This document shows positions 1 through 7,994 of a DNA stretch of 64,000 nucleotides, piece after piece; the stretch's first letter is position 1; every line of letters begins with the position of its first letter. The stretch is from Streptomyces soli (lineage in GTDB: Bacteria > Actinomycetota > Actinomycetes > Streptomycetales > Streptomycetaceae). Location of the stretch: positions 1 to 64,000 of the forward strand of contig NZ_RJVR01000224.1 in NCBI RefSeq assembly GCF_003999195.1, given 5' to 3'. A model generated the notes under the pieces. The model did no database searches. It was not told where the DNA came from and saw only the letters and a program-made list of their open reading frames with translations. The translations under genes were made by a program, and so were the position numbers.

Positions 1-99
1 GACCTTCCGCACGCAGCCGAACGTGCGCGACAGCTCAGCCGCCTGCGCATCGGTCGGATAGAAGCGGTACTTGAACGCCCGCTTCACGTGAGTGGCCAT
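1..99 (-). mobile_element. tnpB: TnpB/OrfB-type transposase gene, N-terminal part only
   Basis: The reverse strand opens with an ATG at 99 and reads 33 codons to the window edge. The peptide carries the typical OrfB N-terminal signature: KRAFKYRFYP at residues 6-15, then a helix with Q-AAELSRTFGCVRK. This is the helix-turn-helix start of IS200/IS605 or IS607 TnpB proteins, which are RNA-guided nucleases encoded in transposons. The rest, including the RuvC residues, lies outside the window. A short inverted repeat (GTGAGT/ACTCAC) straddles the start codon. Whether the gene is intact cannot be judged. Confidence 0.8.
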
Positions 100-215
100 A
101 ACTCACAAACTACCACACCCGCTTGTGACTCACTGCGGGCATCGCCCGGAAACACGCCGATCCGCCCTGACGGCGAATCGGCTCCCCTGCCCCGCTCCGC
201 AGGAGTCCGATTCCT

Positions 216-235
216 CCCCCGCCCAAAGGCGGGGG
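216..235. repeat. GC-rich hairpin near tnpB (possible IS end)
   Basis: A perfect 8-bp stem with a CAAA loop, about 117 bases upstream of the tnpB start. It is preceded by ATTCCT and followed by TATCC. The shape and context resemble the subterminal hairpins of IS200/IS605-group elements. Similar GC-rich hairpins occur at 5676-5695 and 46621-46641. Assignment as an element end is inference. Confidence 0.45.
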
Positions 236-253
236 TATCCACGGAGGACCCAG

Positions 254-613
254 ATGATCCCTCGCAAGTGTGCAGCCCTCGGCACAGCGTTGCTGGCCGC
301 CGGGGTCCTGGCGACGACGCCGCACGATGCCGCCGCCGCCGAGAAGACATGCCCCTACACGTCCTCCACCGATCGTCCCACGCTCACGTACGTGGACACC
401 GGTCGGTCTGTGAAGCAGGCGCAGTGTCTGAGCAATGTGTGGGGCGGCGTTCCGAAACTCGCGGTCGACGGTGTCTTCGGCCCTGCCACGTCGAAGAAGA
501 TCATCTGGATTCAGGGATGCCACGGTCTGACCAGAACCGGGATCGTCGACGAGGACACCTGGCAGGTGCTGTACCACCCTGCGCTGGACTGCTACGACCC
601 GTACCCGAAGTGA
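254..613 (+). CDS. Small secreted peptidoglycan-binding-like protein
   Basis: A 119-residue protein starting at ATG 254 with GGAGG at 242-246. The frame is open further upstream, but that part has no ribosome site and runs antisense into tnpB. Residues 1-27 form a Sec signal peptide (MIPRKCAALG, a hydrophobic stretch, then an AAAA cleavage region). The mature part has a PG_binding_1-like repeat with VDGVFGPATSKKI around residues 75-87 and four or more cysteines that probably form disulfides. Such proteins are secreted and bind cell-wall glycan; no catalytic domain is present. It stands alone between TnpB remnants. Confidence 0.75.
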   Translation: MIPRKCAALGTALLAAGVLATTPHDAAAAEKTCPYTSSTDRPTLTYVDTGRSVKQAQCLSNVWGGVPKLAVDGVFGPATSKKIIWIQGCHGLTRTGIVDEDTWQVLYHPALDCYDPYPK

Positions 614-615
614 CC

Positions 616-790
616 TGCCCAGGTTGGAGCGGCCGTGCCTCGGACGGCAGGGACGTCACGAACCGCCGGACGCCTTCTTTACCCGGACACTCACCGGCCG
701 TCCACTGGCCGCGCAACCAACCGTCTGGTTCCACAAGCCGGCCGCGGCGTGGCACGCCTCATGCGCCCGGGCGTGATCCGTCCGCCGACC
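616..790 (-). pseudogene. TnpB-like N-terminal remnant, frameshifted
   Basis: Read on the reverse strand, one frame gives AHEACHAAAGLWNQTVG and the next frame continues with WLRGQWTAGECPGKEG and RRFVTSLPSEA. Joined across one frameshift, this looks like the early helical region of a TnpB/OrfB transposase (LWNQ and the FVTSLP segment). No RuvC part follows. It would be a second, decayed copy beside the partial tnpB at 1-99. The family call is from pattern memory only. Confidence 0.4.
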
Positions 791-799
791 AGGCCCGCA

Positions 800-1673
800 T
801 CCTTCCGGGCCTGCATCGACGCCAGGCGCGCAGCAAAGGCCGGCAGAACAACCCTCGGCAACAACGACGCCCTCGACGCTCTCCGACACTGTCACGCACC
901 CCCTCACCCATCCCGCCCCGGGGATCCAGGAAAAGCTACAACCCGCAACCGACAACGCCGCCCCAGACCAAAGTGACCGCAGGCCAGCGTGCCACCGGAA
1001 GACTACGACCCCCCGACGGACAAACCGACACGCAACAGGAACCGACCAGACGACGAACCGACCTCCGCCGCTACGCGGCCCCGCGCCGAGGATGAGCTAA
1101 CCCGGACATGAACGCCCGGACTTGCCCTCAAGAATTCCGGTCAAAGTGTTCAGCGGACGGGACGATAGGCCCAACGGATTTTCGTCATGCACGAGGGAGA
1201 TCGTGCTGCGCTCGTCCCACTCGTGCGGAAACGAGAAATCCGAGAAGCTGGGGAACTATCACCCCTTGGACCTGCGGTGTTCCTGAGAGCGCTGAGCCGG
1301 TGAGCACGTCCGCCGAGCAATATAAAATCACTTTCCTCTTTGGTGCTGTGCAGCGCGCCGTCGACCTGGGTTTTATCCTCAGTGGTGCACGCGTTCCATG
1401 AGCACGCCGAGAAAAAAATGCAATCTCCACTCAAAGGCTGTGGATAATTCTATCGGCCTGATTTTCTGCAATGCATTGCGCTTCTTGTGAGCGAGGTCTA
1501 GCGTGGGACGAGTGGCATCGGGCGCCATCTGTCGCGAGGAACCACGCCGCTGAGGGAAAGATATTCCAGAGCCTCCGCCGGCGACCGCCCTACCCTACGA
1601 TGTAATTGGTTGGGTCCTGGTACGGGCGGATTGACGCTCATTCTGCACCCCAGGCGCGCCCCCGGAGGTCAAT
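800..1673. other. Region with no recognised gene
   Basis: No open frame here has both a ribosome site and a recognisable product. Base 800-960 has coding-like third-position bias on the plus strand (DARRAAKAG and DALDALRHC in one frame) and may be a gene remnant. From about 1130 to 1570 the GC content drops, with TATAAAATCACTTTCC near 1320, unlike local coding DNA. The last 60 bases should carry the promoter of the hydrolase at 1674, but I see no clear box. Confidence 0.4.
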
Positions 1674-2540
1674 GTGCTGCCCACCCATCACAAGACGGCG
1701 ACCATCAACGGCCAAGAGGTCTTCTATCGTGAAGCGGGTCCCGAAGGTGCACCGGTCGTCGTGCTCTTGCACGGCTTCCCGAGCAGCTCGCACATGTTCC
1801 GCCAGCTCATCCCGGCGCTGGCCGATCGCTATCACGTGATCGCCACTGACCACATCGGCTACGGCGAGTCCTCCATGCCCAAGGTCGACGAGTTCGACTA
1901 CACCTTCGACAACCTCGCCGGCATGACAGCCGGACTGCTCGACCACCTGGGCATCAAGCGCTTTTCGATCTACGTCCACGACTACGGCGCGCCTATCGGC
2001 TGGCGGCTGGCCATGAATCCGTCCTTCGAGGTCAGCGCGATCATCTCTCAGAGCGGCAACGCGTACATGGAAGGGTTCGCCGAGCCCTTCTGGAACGACC
2101 TGTTCGCCTACGCCTCCGCTCCCGGACCCGACTCCGAGCCGGGCGCACGGGCCAAGTTCAGCGCAGAGACGACCCGGTGGCAGTATGAGAACGGCGCCAC
2201 CGACAAGAGTCTGGTCAGCCCGGACAACTGGCACCACGACCAGGTTCTGCTGGACCGGCCAGGCAACGACGAGGTGCAGCTGGCGCTGTTCCGTGACTAC
2301 CCCACCAACATCGAGGGCTATCCGCAGCTTCAGGACTACTTCCGTAAGAGCCAGGTGCCATTGCTGGCAGTCTGGGGCGAACGGGACGAGATCTTCGGAC
2401 CGGACGGCGCACGGACGTTCACCCGTGACCTGCCGGACGCGGAAGTCCATTTGCTTCCCGCCGGTCACTTCGCCCTGGAAACGCACCTGGACTCAATCAG
2501 CGGCTACATCCATGGATTCCTCGGCCGCGTCCTTGTCTGA
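1674..2540 (+). CDS. Alpha/beta-hydrolase (epoxide hydrolase/haloalkane dehalogenase-like)
   Basis: A 288-residue cytosolic alpha/beta-hydrolase of full family length. The oxyanion motif HGFPSSS is at 33-39. The nucleophile elbow reads VHDYGAP, making Asp103 the likely nucleophile, as in epoxide hydrolases and haloalkane dehalogenases rather than serine esterases. GERDEIF at 235-241 supplies the acid and His265 (AGHF) the base. The GTG start at 1674 has GGAGG eight bases upstream. It stands alone, followed by a MOSC-reductase gene 59 bases later on the same strand. The substrate cannot be told. Confidence 0.88.
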   Translation: MLPTHHKTATINGQEVFYREAGPEGAPVVVLLHGFPSSSHMFRQLIPALADRYHVIATDHIGYGESSMPKVDEFDYTFDNLAGMTAGLLDHLGIKRFSIYVHDYGAPIGWRLAMNPSFEVSAIISQSGNAYMEGFAEPFWNDLFAYASAPGPDSEPGARAKFSAETTRWQYENGATDKSLVSPDNWHHDQVLLDRPGNDEVQLALFRDYPTNIEGYPQLQDYFRKSQVPLLAVWGERDEIFGPDGARTFTRDLPDAEVHLLPAGHFALETHLDSISGYIHGFLGRVLV

Positions 2541-2599
2541 CTCTCAGGCTGGGGTGGACGAAACACCGACCACTCGACCGTGACCGTGACCGTGATCGC

Positions 2600-4444
2600 A
2601 TGAATCATCCCGAGCCAAGGCGACAACTGCAAGTGCCGACGGACGCGGCCGAACAGGGGGGGCCGCCGCAGAAGGGTGGCGTAGTGGCCACGTTGATGGC
2701 AGTGAACGTCGGGATGCCGAAGGACGTCCCCTGGCACGGCAAGACCGTGCACACCGGGGTCTACAAGCAGACCGTCACCGGCCCCAGGATGGTCCGAAGG
2801 CTCAACATCGACGGCGACGGTCAGGGAGACCTGGGCGGGCACGGAGGCGAGCAGCGGGCGGTGCTGGTGTACCAGGTCGACTCCTACCGTTTCTGGCAGA
2901 AGGAGCTGGGCCGCGACGACCTCGAACCCGGCCACTTCGGAGAGAACTTCACCGTGGACGGCCTGCCGGACGACGAAGTCTGCATCGGAGACCGCTATCG
3001 CATCGGCAGCGCGCTCTTCGAGGTCACCCAGCCGCGGGTGACATGTTACCGAGTGGGGCTGCGCCTGGGCGAGCCGCAGATGGCAGCCCTGCTGGTCTCG
3101 CATCGGCGCCCGGGCTTCTACCTGCGGGTGATCGAGGAAGGCGAGGTCGAGGCGGGGCAGGAGATCGTCAAGGTCTCCGCCGGCCCGGAAAAGATGACGG
3201 TCCAGGAGATCGACGGGGTGCTCTACCTGCCCGGGCACACGCGCGAACAGGTCGAACGGGCTTTGCGCGTCTCGGCGCTCAGTCCCGGGTGGCAGGGCTC
3301 CATGCGCACGCTCCTGGAGCAGGCCGACGCTGATACGGGCAGTGCCGGGCTCACCGAGGCAGCGAGCGCCCCGCCTGCCGGCTGGCCGGGCTTCCGTCCG
3401 CTGACCGTCGTGGACATCCGTCCGGAGAGCCGGAGCGTGTTCTCACTGTCCCTGGCCGCCGCCGACGGCTCACCGCTGCCCGACGCGTTGCCAGGTCAGT
3501 TTCTCACGGTCAAGGTCCAGCCCGAAGGTGATGCCCCACCGCTGATCCGCAGCTACTCCCTGTCCGGAGAGCCCGGCACGGGCACGTATCGGATCAGCGT
3601 GAAAGTCGAGCCGCACGGTGCGGCCAGCAACCGGCTGCGGGCATACGTCCGTGTCGGCGACAGCCTCGACACAGCCGCGGCCCGCGGCACCTTCTGTCTG
3701 AAGGAGGGCGACAACCCGGTCGTCCTGTTGTCCGCGGGAGTGGGTGTGACGCCCGTGCTGGCCATGCTGCATGCCCTCGTGCGGGATCGGTCCCCACGTG
3801 AGGTGTGGTGGCTGCACGGTGCACGCGACGGCACGGAGCATCCCTTCGCCCGGGAAAGCCGCGACCTGCTCGGCGCGCTGCCGCACGCCCGGTCGATCAT
3901 CTACTACAGCAGCCCGGCTTCCGACGACCGCCGGGGCGTCGACTACACCGAGGCCAGTCGACTTTCGGCCGACCGCGTCCGAGGCCTCGGGCTGCCGCCG
4001 GAGGCCGACGCCTATCTCTGCGGGCCGACGGGCTTTATGGACAGCGTCGGCACCGCCCTGGTCGATGCCGGACTGGACGCCTCACGTGTCCACACGGAGA
4101 TCTTCGGCGCCCGGGCATCCATCACCCCAGGGCTGAAGGGCTCCACGGTCGCACCCCCGCCGCACCAGCCCCCCGGACCGGCCGGAACCGGACCGACCGT
4201 CTCCTTCGCCCGCAGCGGCCTCACCGTGCCCTGGAACGATCGACAGGACTCCCTACTGGAACTCGCCGAGGCCTGCGACGTCCCCGTCCAGTGGTCGTGC
4301 CGCACAGGCGTCTGCCACACCTGCGAACTCGCCCTGCTGTCCGGCGCCGTCGACTACGCGCCCGATCCGATCGAACCCCCGGCCGACGGGAACATCCTCA
4401 TCTGCTGCTCAAAGCCCGCTGAGGGCATCGTCCTAGACCTGTAG
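2600..4444 (+). CDS. MOSC domain - ferredoxin reductase - 2Fe-2S ferredoxin fusion oxidoreductase
   Basis: A 614-residue three-part protein. Residues about 30-215 form a YiiM-like MOSC domain (HGGEQRAVLVYQ, TCYRVGLR), a fold that handles molybdenum cofactor sulfur or N-hydroxylated substrates. Residues about 255-480 form an FAD/NAD(P)H reductase with RSYSLS near 316 and the NAD-binding loop AGVGVTPVLAML near 379. The C-terminus is a plant-type [2Fe-2S] ferredoxin with CRTGVCHTC near 566 and a fourth cysteine near 601. The whole is a single-chain electron-transfer system that probably reduces a MOSC-bound substrate. No ribosome site precedes ATG 2600; GTG 2684 or ATG 2696 may be the real start. 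Tandem CGTGAC triplets sit just before 2600. Confidence 0.85.
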   Translation: MNHPEPRRQLQVPTDAAEQGGPPQKGGVVATLMAVNVGMPKDVPWHGKTVHTGVYKQTVTGPRMVRRLNIDGDGQGDLGGHGGEQRAVLVYQVDSYRFWQKELGRDDLEPGHFGENFTVDGLPDDEVCIGDRYRIGSALFEVTQPRVTCYRVGLRLGEPQMAALLVSHRRPGFYLRVIEEGEVEAGQEIVKVSAGPEKMTVQEIDGVLYLPGHTREQVERALRVSALSPGWQGSMRTLLEQADADTGSAGLTEAASAPPAGWPGFRPLTVVDIRPESRSVFSLSLAAADGSPLPDALPGQFLTVKVQPEGDAPPLIRSYSLSGEPGTGTYRISVKVEPHGAASNRLRAYVRVGDSLDTAAARGTFCLKEGDNPVVLLSAGVGVTPVLAMLHALVRDRSPREVWWLHGARDGTEHPFARESRDLLGALPHARSIIYYSSPASDDRRGVDYTEASRLSADRVRGLGLPPEADAYLCGPTGFMDSVGTALVDAGLDASRVHTEIFGARASITPGLKGSTVAPPPHQPPGPAGTGPTVSFARSGLTVPWNDRQDSLLELAEACDVPVQWSCRTGVCHTCELALLSGAVDYAPDPIEPPADGNILICCSKPAEGIVLDL

Positions 4445-4634
4445 CGGGACTCCCTCGCATGCGTCACGCCGTGCCACGGGCTGCGGACGTCACCATCAAG
4501 GCAACGGTCGCCTGAGGCCACAGACGGTGGACACAAGCCCCGGTGGTCAGCCTTGACCGCTTGCGCGCCATCTCAAAATCCGTGGGATGGATGCTCGCAG
4601 GCACGGTGTTGTAACCCGGCGAAGGAGGCGGTAA

Positions 4635-4811
4635 ATGTCGCACACGAAGAAGGTTCCGGACTCCGCTGAAACGGCGCGTCGCGCTCGGTTCGGCAAACTG
4701 CCGGAGAGAGTCCGCCTGGAGGACACCGTGGAAGAGCTCCCCGCCACGCGTCCGGACCCGGCACTGGACAACTACAACCCTGACGAGTGGCTCGTTCGCT
4801 ACTGTCTGTGA
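4635..4811 (+). CDS. Small conserved-type hypothetical protein (58 aa)
   Basis: A 58-residue frame from ATG 4635 with a strong ribosome site, GAAGGAGG, at 4621-4628. The protein is charged, has no signal peptide or membrane segment, and ends in a distinctive ALDNYNPDEWLVRYCL tail. Codon use fits a real Streptomyces gene. It resembles short proteins commonly left as hypothetical in this genus; no function can be assigned. It lies downstream of the MOSC-reductase gene with 190 bases between them, so it probably has its own promoter. Confidence 0.7.
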   Translation: MSHTKKVPDSAETARRARFGKLPERVRLEDTVEELPATRPDPALDNYNPDEWLVRYCL

Positions 4812-4995
4812 GCATGAATTCCCGGCACCGGCGCGCCGCCGGTGCGGTAAAGCCTGAATGACTTCCCCTTCATCCGCGGCGGGCGGGAAGCACAGCCTCG
4901 AGCAGGAGCGTGAAAAGGTTGCACCTGGCTACCTGCCGTAGGCGCGGAGCACGCTGGCGAGCAGGCCTGAACCAGTTCCTGGGCCTGCCGCCATC

Positions 4996-5029
4996 AGGGC
5001 CCAGGCGACAGACCAGTCGCCTGGGCCCT
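4996..5029. terminator. Strong hairpin, probable terminator
   Basis: A perfect 14-bp stem (arms 4996-5009 and 5016-5029) with a six-base loop AGACCA. No U-tract follows, which is usual for Streptomyces terminators. It lies downstream of the small gene ending at 4811. Confidence 0.6.
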
Positions 5030-5137
5030 GCGCACTACAGCGATCACGTGCCGTGGTCGCGTCCTTGGGGGTGGTGTACGGGTTCCACCTGATAAGGGGG
5101 TCAGAGCGAGGGAGGCCTATCACGTAGGCGGCGACAA

Positions 5138-5482
5138 GTGGCGTGGGAGCGGACTCAAGGTGGCCACCGTCCGCGACTCCCACCGTGCGCCTACCAGCTC
5201 ATCGCCGGCCTGGCCGACGAGCTGCAGGGCAGCGAGCGTGAGTTCGCCGACAACCTCACCCCTCCACCCTCCGAGGCCGAGCGCGGCCAGCTGCTGCGCG
5301 CCCTGGCCAGCGACTCCATCCGGGGCAGCCTGGAGCGGCACTTCGGCGTCGCGCTGGCCTTCCAGAACTGCCACCGGGTCGCAGCCTTCCGGCCGAACGC
5401 GAAGGGCGGGGAGACCTACGCGAAGTTCACCTCCACCCGCTCCCAGATCCTCAATCAGTCGCCCGAATTCCGCGACTGCTGA
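5138..5482 (+). pseudogene. Unrecognised gene remnant, probably frameshifted
   Basis: The frame 5138-5482 reads a convincing protein-like sequence (LIAGLADELQGSEREFADNL, LLRALASDSIRGSLERHFGV) but the upstream coding-like stretch EAYHVGGDKWRGSGLKVATV is in another frame, joining near 5175. No ribosome site precedes the nominal GTG 5138. I therefore read it as the 3' part of a broken gene. I do not recognise the family. A terminator follows 39 bases after the stop. Confidence 0.4.
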
Positions 5483-5521
5483 AGCCGTCCCGGCCGCAGG
5501 AGCCGGACCAGGGACATGACA

Positions 5522-5554
5522 GGCCGCAGCCCCTTCGCCGATGGGGCTGCGGCC
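5522..5554 (+). terminator. Rho-independent-type terminator
   Basis: A perfect 12-bp stem (5522-5533 and 5543-5554) with a nine-base loop, followed by GTTTTCC. It terminates the broken gene ending at 5482. Confidence 0.75.
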
Positions 5555-5675
5555 GTTTTCCATGAGCTGCGCCCGACGCAGCGGGGTCGCCAGGCCGACC
5601 AGGAGCGAGACGACGGCACCGCAGCAGGCGCGCCCTCACCCCCGGCCAGGACACTCGCTGGGAGGGTGTGAACCT

Positions 5676-5695
5676 CCCCGGCCTGAAGGCCGGGG
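5676..5695. repeat. TnpB-type subterminal hairpin, isolated
   Basis: A perfect 8-bp stem CCCCGGCC/GGCCGGGG with a TGAA loop, preceded by AACCT and followed by CTTCT. The motif 'cctccccggcctgaaggccggggcttct' is typical of ends of IS200/IS605-group elements in Streptomyces. No transposase lies within reach, so it is a possible solo end. Confidence 0.45.
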
Positions 5696-5824
5696 CTTCT
5701 GTCTTGCGCTGACTGGTCAGGTGGCGTGGACGGGTGTCCGGCCAGCACCGGGGCGGTGCGGTTCAACGCGCCGGGCCCGAGTCCGCGTTGCGGCGGTCCC
5801 GGGCCCGGAGGAAGGCGCTGGATG

Positions 5825-6031
5825 TCAGCGGGCGCGCGTGATGTTCTCCGCCTGCGGGCCCTTCTGGCCCTGGGTGACGTCGAAGGTGACGGGTTCACCT
5901 TCGGTCAGTTCGCGGTAGCCGTTGCCCGCGATATTGGAGTAGTGCGCGAAGACGTCGGGGCCACCGCCGTCCTGGGCGATGAACCCGAAGCCCTTTTCGG
6001 AGTTGAACCACTTCACCGTGCCACTGGCCAT
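5825..6031 (-). CDS. Cold-shock domain protein (CspA family)
   Basis: A 68-residue single cold-shock domain of normal length. The RNA-binding motifs are clear: RNP1 KGFGFI at 13-18 and RNP2 DVFAHYS near 26-32, with the N-terminal GTVKWFN. Family members bind single-stranded RNA or DNA and melt mRNA structure, often at low temperature or during growth changes. The start is the ATG at 6031. Long upstream leaders are common in the family; the 400 bases upstream carry no recognised gene and could hold one. Confidence 0.95.
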   Translation of the reverse strand: MASGTVKWFNSEKGFGFIAQDGGGPDVFAHYSNIAGNGYRELTEGEPVTFDVTQGQKGPQAENITRAR

Positions 6032-6431
6032 GCGTGTTTACCCCTTGGTCCGCAACAAACGAGCCGCCACGTCGCCACGGCTCAGGGCACCCACAAGCGG
6101 ACACCCGCAGCCGTACTTACCCCGGCACGCCGCCACATATCCCCGCCCTCCCCGCCCCCGGTGCGCCTGCGCGGCCGGGCCGCATCAACGCCGTAGGGCG
6201 CAGCAGCCGCCGTCGCGGCGTCGACTACGCCCCTACTCCCCAGCCGCCAGGGGGCGTTCCGAAGGCGATCTCTGTGTGCCGCATGATGATCAGAAGAATT
6301 ACCTAGCTGGCGGATGCGAGCACCATCAGTGACATGATGGTTACGCAATGGGTCGATGGAAGCCTTGCTGCTAGCCGGATTGTCCGGGATGTGGCGGTGA
6401 CTCGATCCGGGTTCGGTCTGGGGGGAATTGC
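6032..6431. other. Divergent intergenic region between csp and ppx-like genes
   Basis: Four hundred bases with no recognised gene. It must hold the promoters of the reverse-strand cold-shock gene and of the plus-strand phosphatase. The stretch 6280-6360 is less GC-rich (ATGATGATCAGAAGAATTAC). No perfect operator was found. Confidence 0.5.
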
Positions 6432-7409
6432 GTGAGGCCGGGAGACGGTTGGATGCGGCAGGCAGGTGTGCTCGATGTGGGGTGTCACAGTGCTCTGCTC
6501 ACTGTGGTGCGGTGGCGGTCTGGTGCAGTGCTGGAGCCCGTCTTTTCCCACAAGGTGCGGCTGAGACTGCACGAGACGCTCGACGGGAATGGGCGCCTGG
6601 GCAAGGCCGGGGTGGAGAGCGTGCAGCGAGCGGTGGCCGAGGCTGTCGCTGCGGATCCGCATCTGCGCCGGTCGGAGGTTTTCCCGTTCGCCACCTCCGT
6701 CATCCGGGACGCTCCCAATCGCGATGAGGTCATCGCGCGGGTGGCCCGGACCACGGGCACCCGCCTGCGGGTGCTGACGGGCGAGGAGGAGGCGCGGCTG
6801 GCCTATGTGGCTGCCCGTCAGTGGACGGGCTCGGCGGCCGGTCCCATGCTGGTCCTGGACATCGGCGGCGGCACTGTGGAGGTTGCCTCGGGTACAGGCG
6901 ATCAGCCCCGCATCGTGCACTCCCTGCCGCTCGGCGCCCGCAGAATCACCCGCGATTGGCTGCCCGGCGGCACCAGTCCGTCCAAACGGCGCCTGACCGA
7001 AGTCCGGACGCATCTGCGCCAGTCCCTGAGCGCGGGGCCTGGCGTTCCCCAGGCCGAGCCGGGTGGACGCGTACTGGCCTGCTCCAAGACCTTCGAGCAG
7101 CTCGCGCGGCTCGCCGGCGCCCCGCGGCACAAGGCACCGCGAGTGCCGGGGCAACTGACTCTGCCCCAGCTACGCGCGTCGATCACCCTGCTCGCCGACG
7201 CGGACCCGGATCGCCGTGCCGGGCTGCCGGGTATCTCCCGGCACCGCGCCGAGCAGTCCCTAGCGGGGGCCCTGATCGCCGAGAGCCTCATGACAGCGTG
7301 CGGAGTGGACAGCGTCGAGATCTGCCCTTGGTCCACCCGGGAAGGGCTGCTACTCGAACGCCTCGGCGTGAGCCGCCCCCCGTCGCACCGTCGCCCAAGC
7401 ACCAGCTGA
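6432..7409 (+). CDS. Ppx/GppA-family phosphatase (exopolyphosphatase-like)
   Basis: A 325-residue member of the Ppx/GppA family in the ASKHA fold, which degrades polyphosphate or pppGpp. The phosphate-1 region reads GVLDVGCHS at 12-20, where family members usually have DIGSNS. The adenosine/phosphate-2 loop DIGGGTVEV begins near 143 and the LTGEEEARLAY motif precedes it near 114-124. Length fits the short actinobacterial Ppx without the HD domain. GTG 6432 follows a G-rich ribosome site; ATG 6453 is an alternative. The Asn/Ser change in the first loop may affect activity. Confidence 0.88.
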   Translation: MRPGDGWMRQAGVLDVGCHSALLTVVRWRSGAVLEPVFSHKVRLRLHETLDGNGRLGKAGVESVQRAVAEAVAADPHLRRSEVFPFATSVIRDAPNRDEVIARVARTTGTRLRVLTGEEEARLAYVAARQWTGSAAGPMLVLDIGGGTVEVASGTGDQPRIVHSLPLGARRITRDWLPGGTSPSKRRLTEVRTHLRQSLSAGPGVPQAEPGGRVLACSKTFEQLARLAGAPRHKAPRVPGQLTLPQLRASITLLADADPDRRAGLPGISRHRAEQSLAGALIAESLMTACGVDSVEICPWSTREGLLLERLGVSRPPSHRRPSTS

Positions 7410-7449
7410 TCCCGCGGGTGGAGGCCGGTGGATCAAGAGGCGCGGCCGG

Positions 7450-7750
7450 TAACAGCGATCTCGCCGGCCGGCTTCCTCGTGCCCCAGGGCAGCACCTACC
7501 CGGCCGCCGACACCTTGCAGGCCGTCCACGCCGGCCCGTCCCGTGCCTGGGCCGTCGAGGAGCCGGGCGGGCGGGGCGGGCTGTCGCGCTCGGCCTTCTC
7601 CCACCGATTCACTGACTTGGTTGCGCATGACCACGGCCGGACGGCTGCTGCGCGAACAGCACCTGCCGCCCGCCGCCACCGCCCAACAGGTCGGCTGCAC
7701 CCGGGAATGGCCTTCGCCACCACCGTAAAGCGCGTGTACGGCACCGCATC
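7450..7750 (+). pseudogene. AraC-family regulator remnant (C-terminal HTH), frameshifted
   Basis: One frame reads GLSRSAFSHRFTDLV, the first helix-turn-helix of AraC regulators. A second frame continues RMTTAGRLLREQHLPPAATA and QQVGCTREW. The first frame then resumes with FATTVKRVYGTAS. An intact AraC protein has these three pieces contiguous, with about ten more residues before RMTTA. So at least two frameshifts and a small deletion have destroyed the gene. The N-terminal cupin part is absent. It sits just upstream of the secreted glycosidase gene. Confidence 0.75.
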
Positions 7751-7994
7751 GCTCATAACTAAAACCCGGCGAAACGAGCCGTTTCCCACACCCGCCCATC
7801 GCGCCTTGACCTGCGGTCACCCACGCAAGTTGAATCCCTTCGACGGTTGCCACCGCCTGTTCGAAGGGCCTGGCGCACGGTGCGCGGCCACGAACTCGAC
7901 GCGCCTGGCCGTCCGTGATCCCCCACCCGAGTCCGCTACCGGACGGCGCTGCCTACGCCGGGCGTCAGACCTCCCCCACACGGAGAACCACACC

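Noticed and set aside
2578..2599. Tandem CGTGAC hexamers before the MOSC-fusion gene
   Set aside because: Three short copies, with no spacing fitting an operator. Likely slippage.
5895..6104. Alternative reverse frame over the cold-shock gene
   Set aside because: It is a different frame of the same DNA with no ribosome site. The cold-shock domain in 5825-6031 is unambiguous.
7428..7994. N-terminal extension of the glycosidase frame
   Set aside because: The extra 189 codons are the AraC relic and intergenic DNA. The Tat signal starts at ATG 7995.
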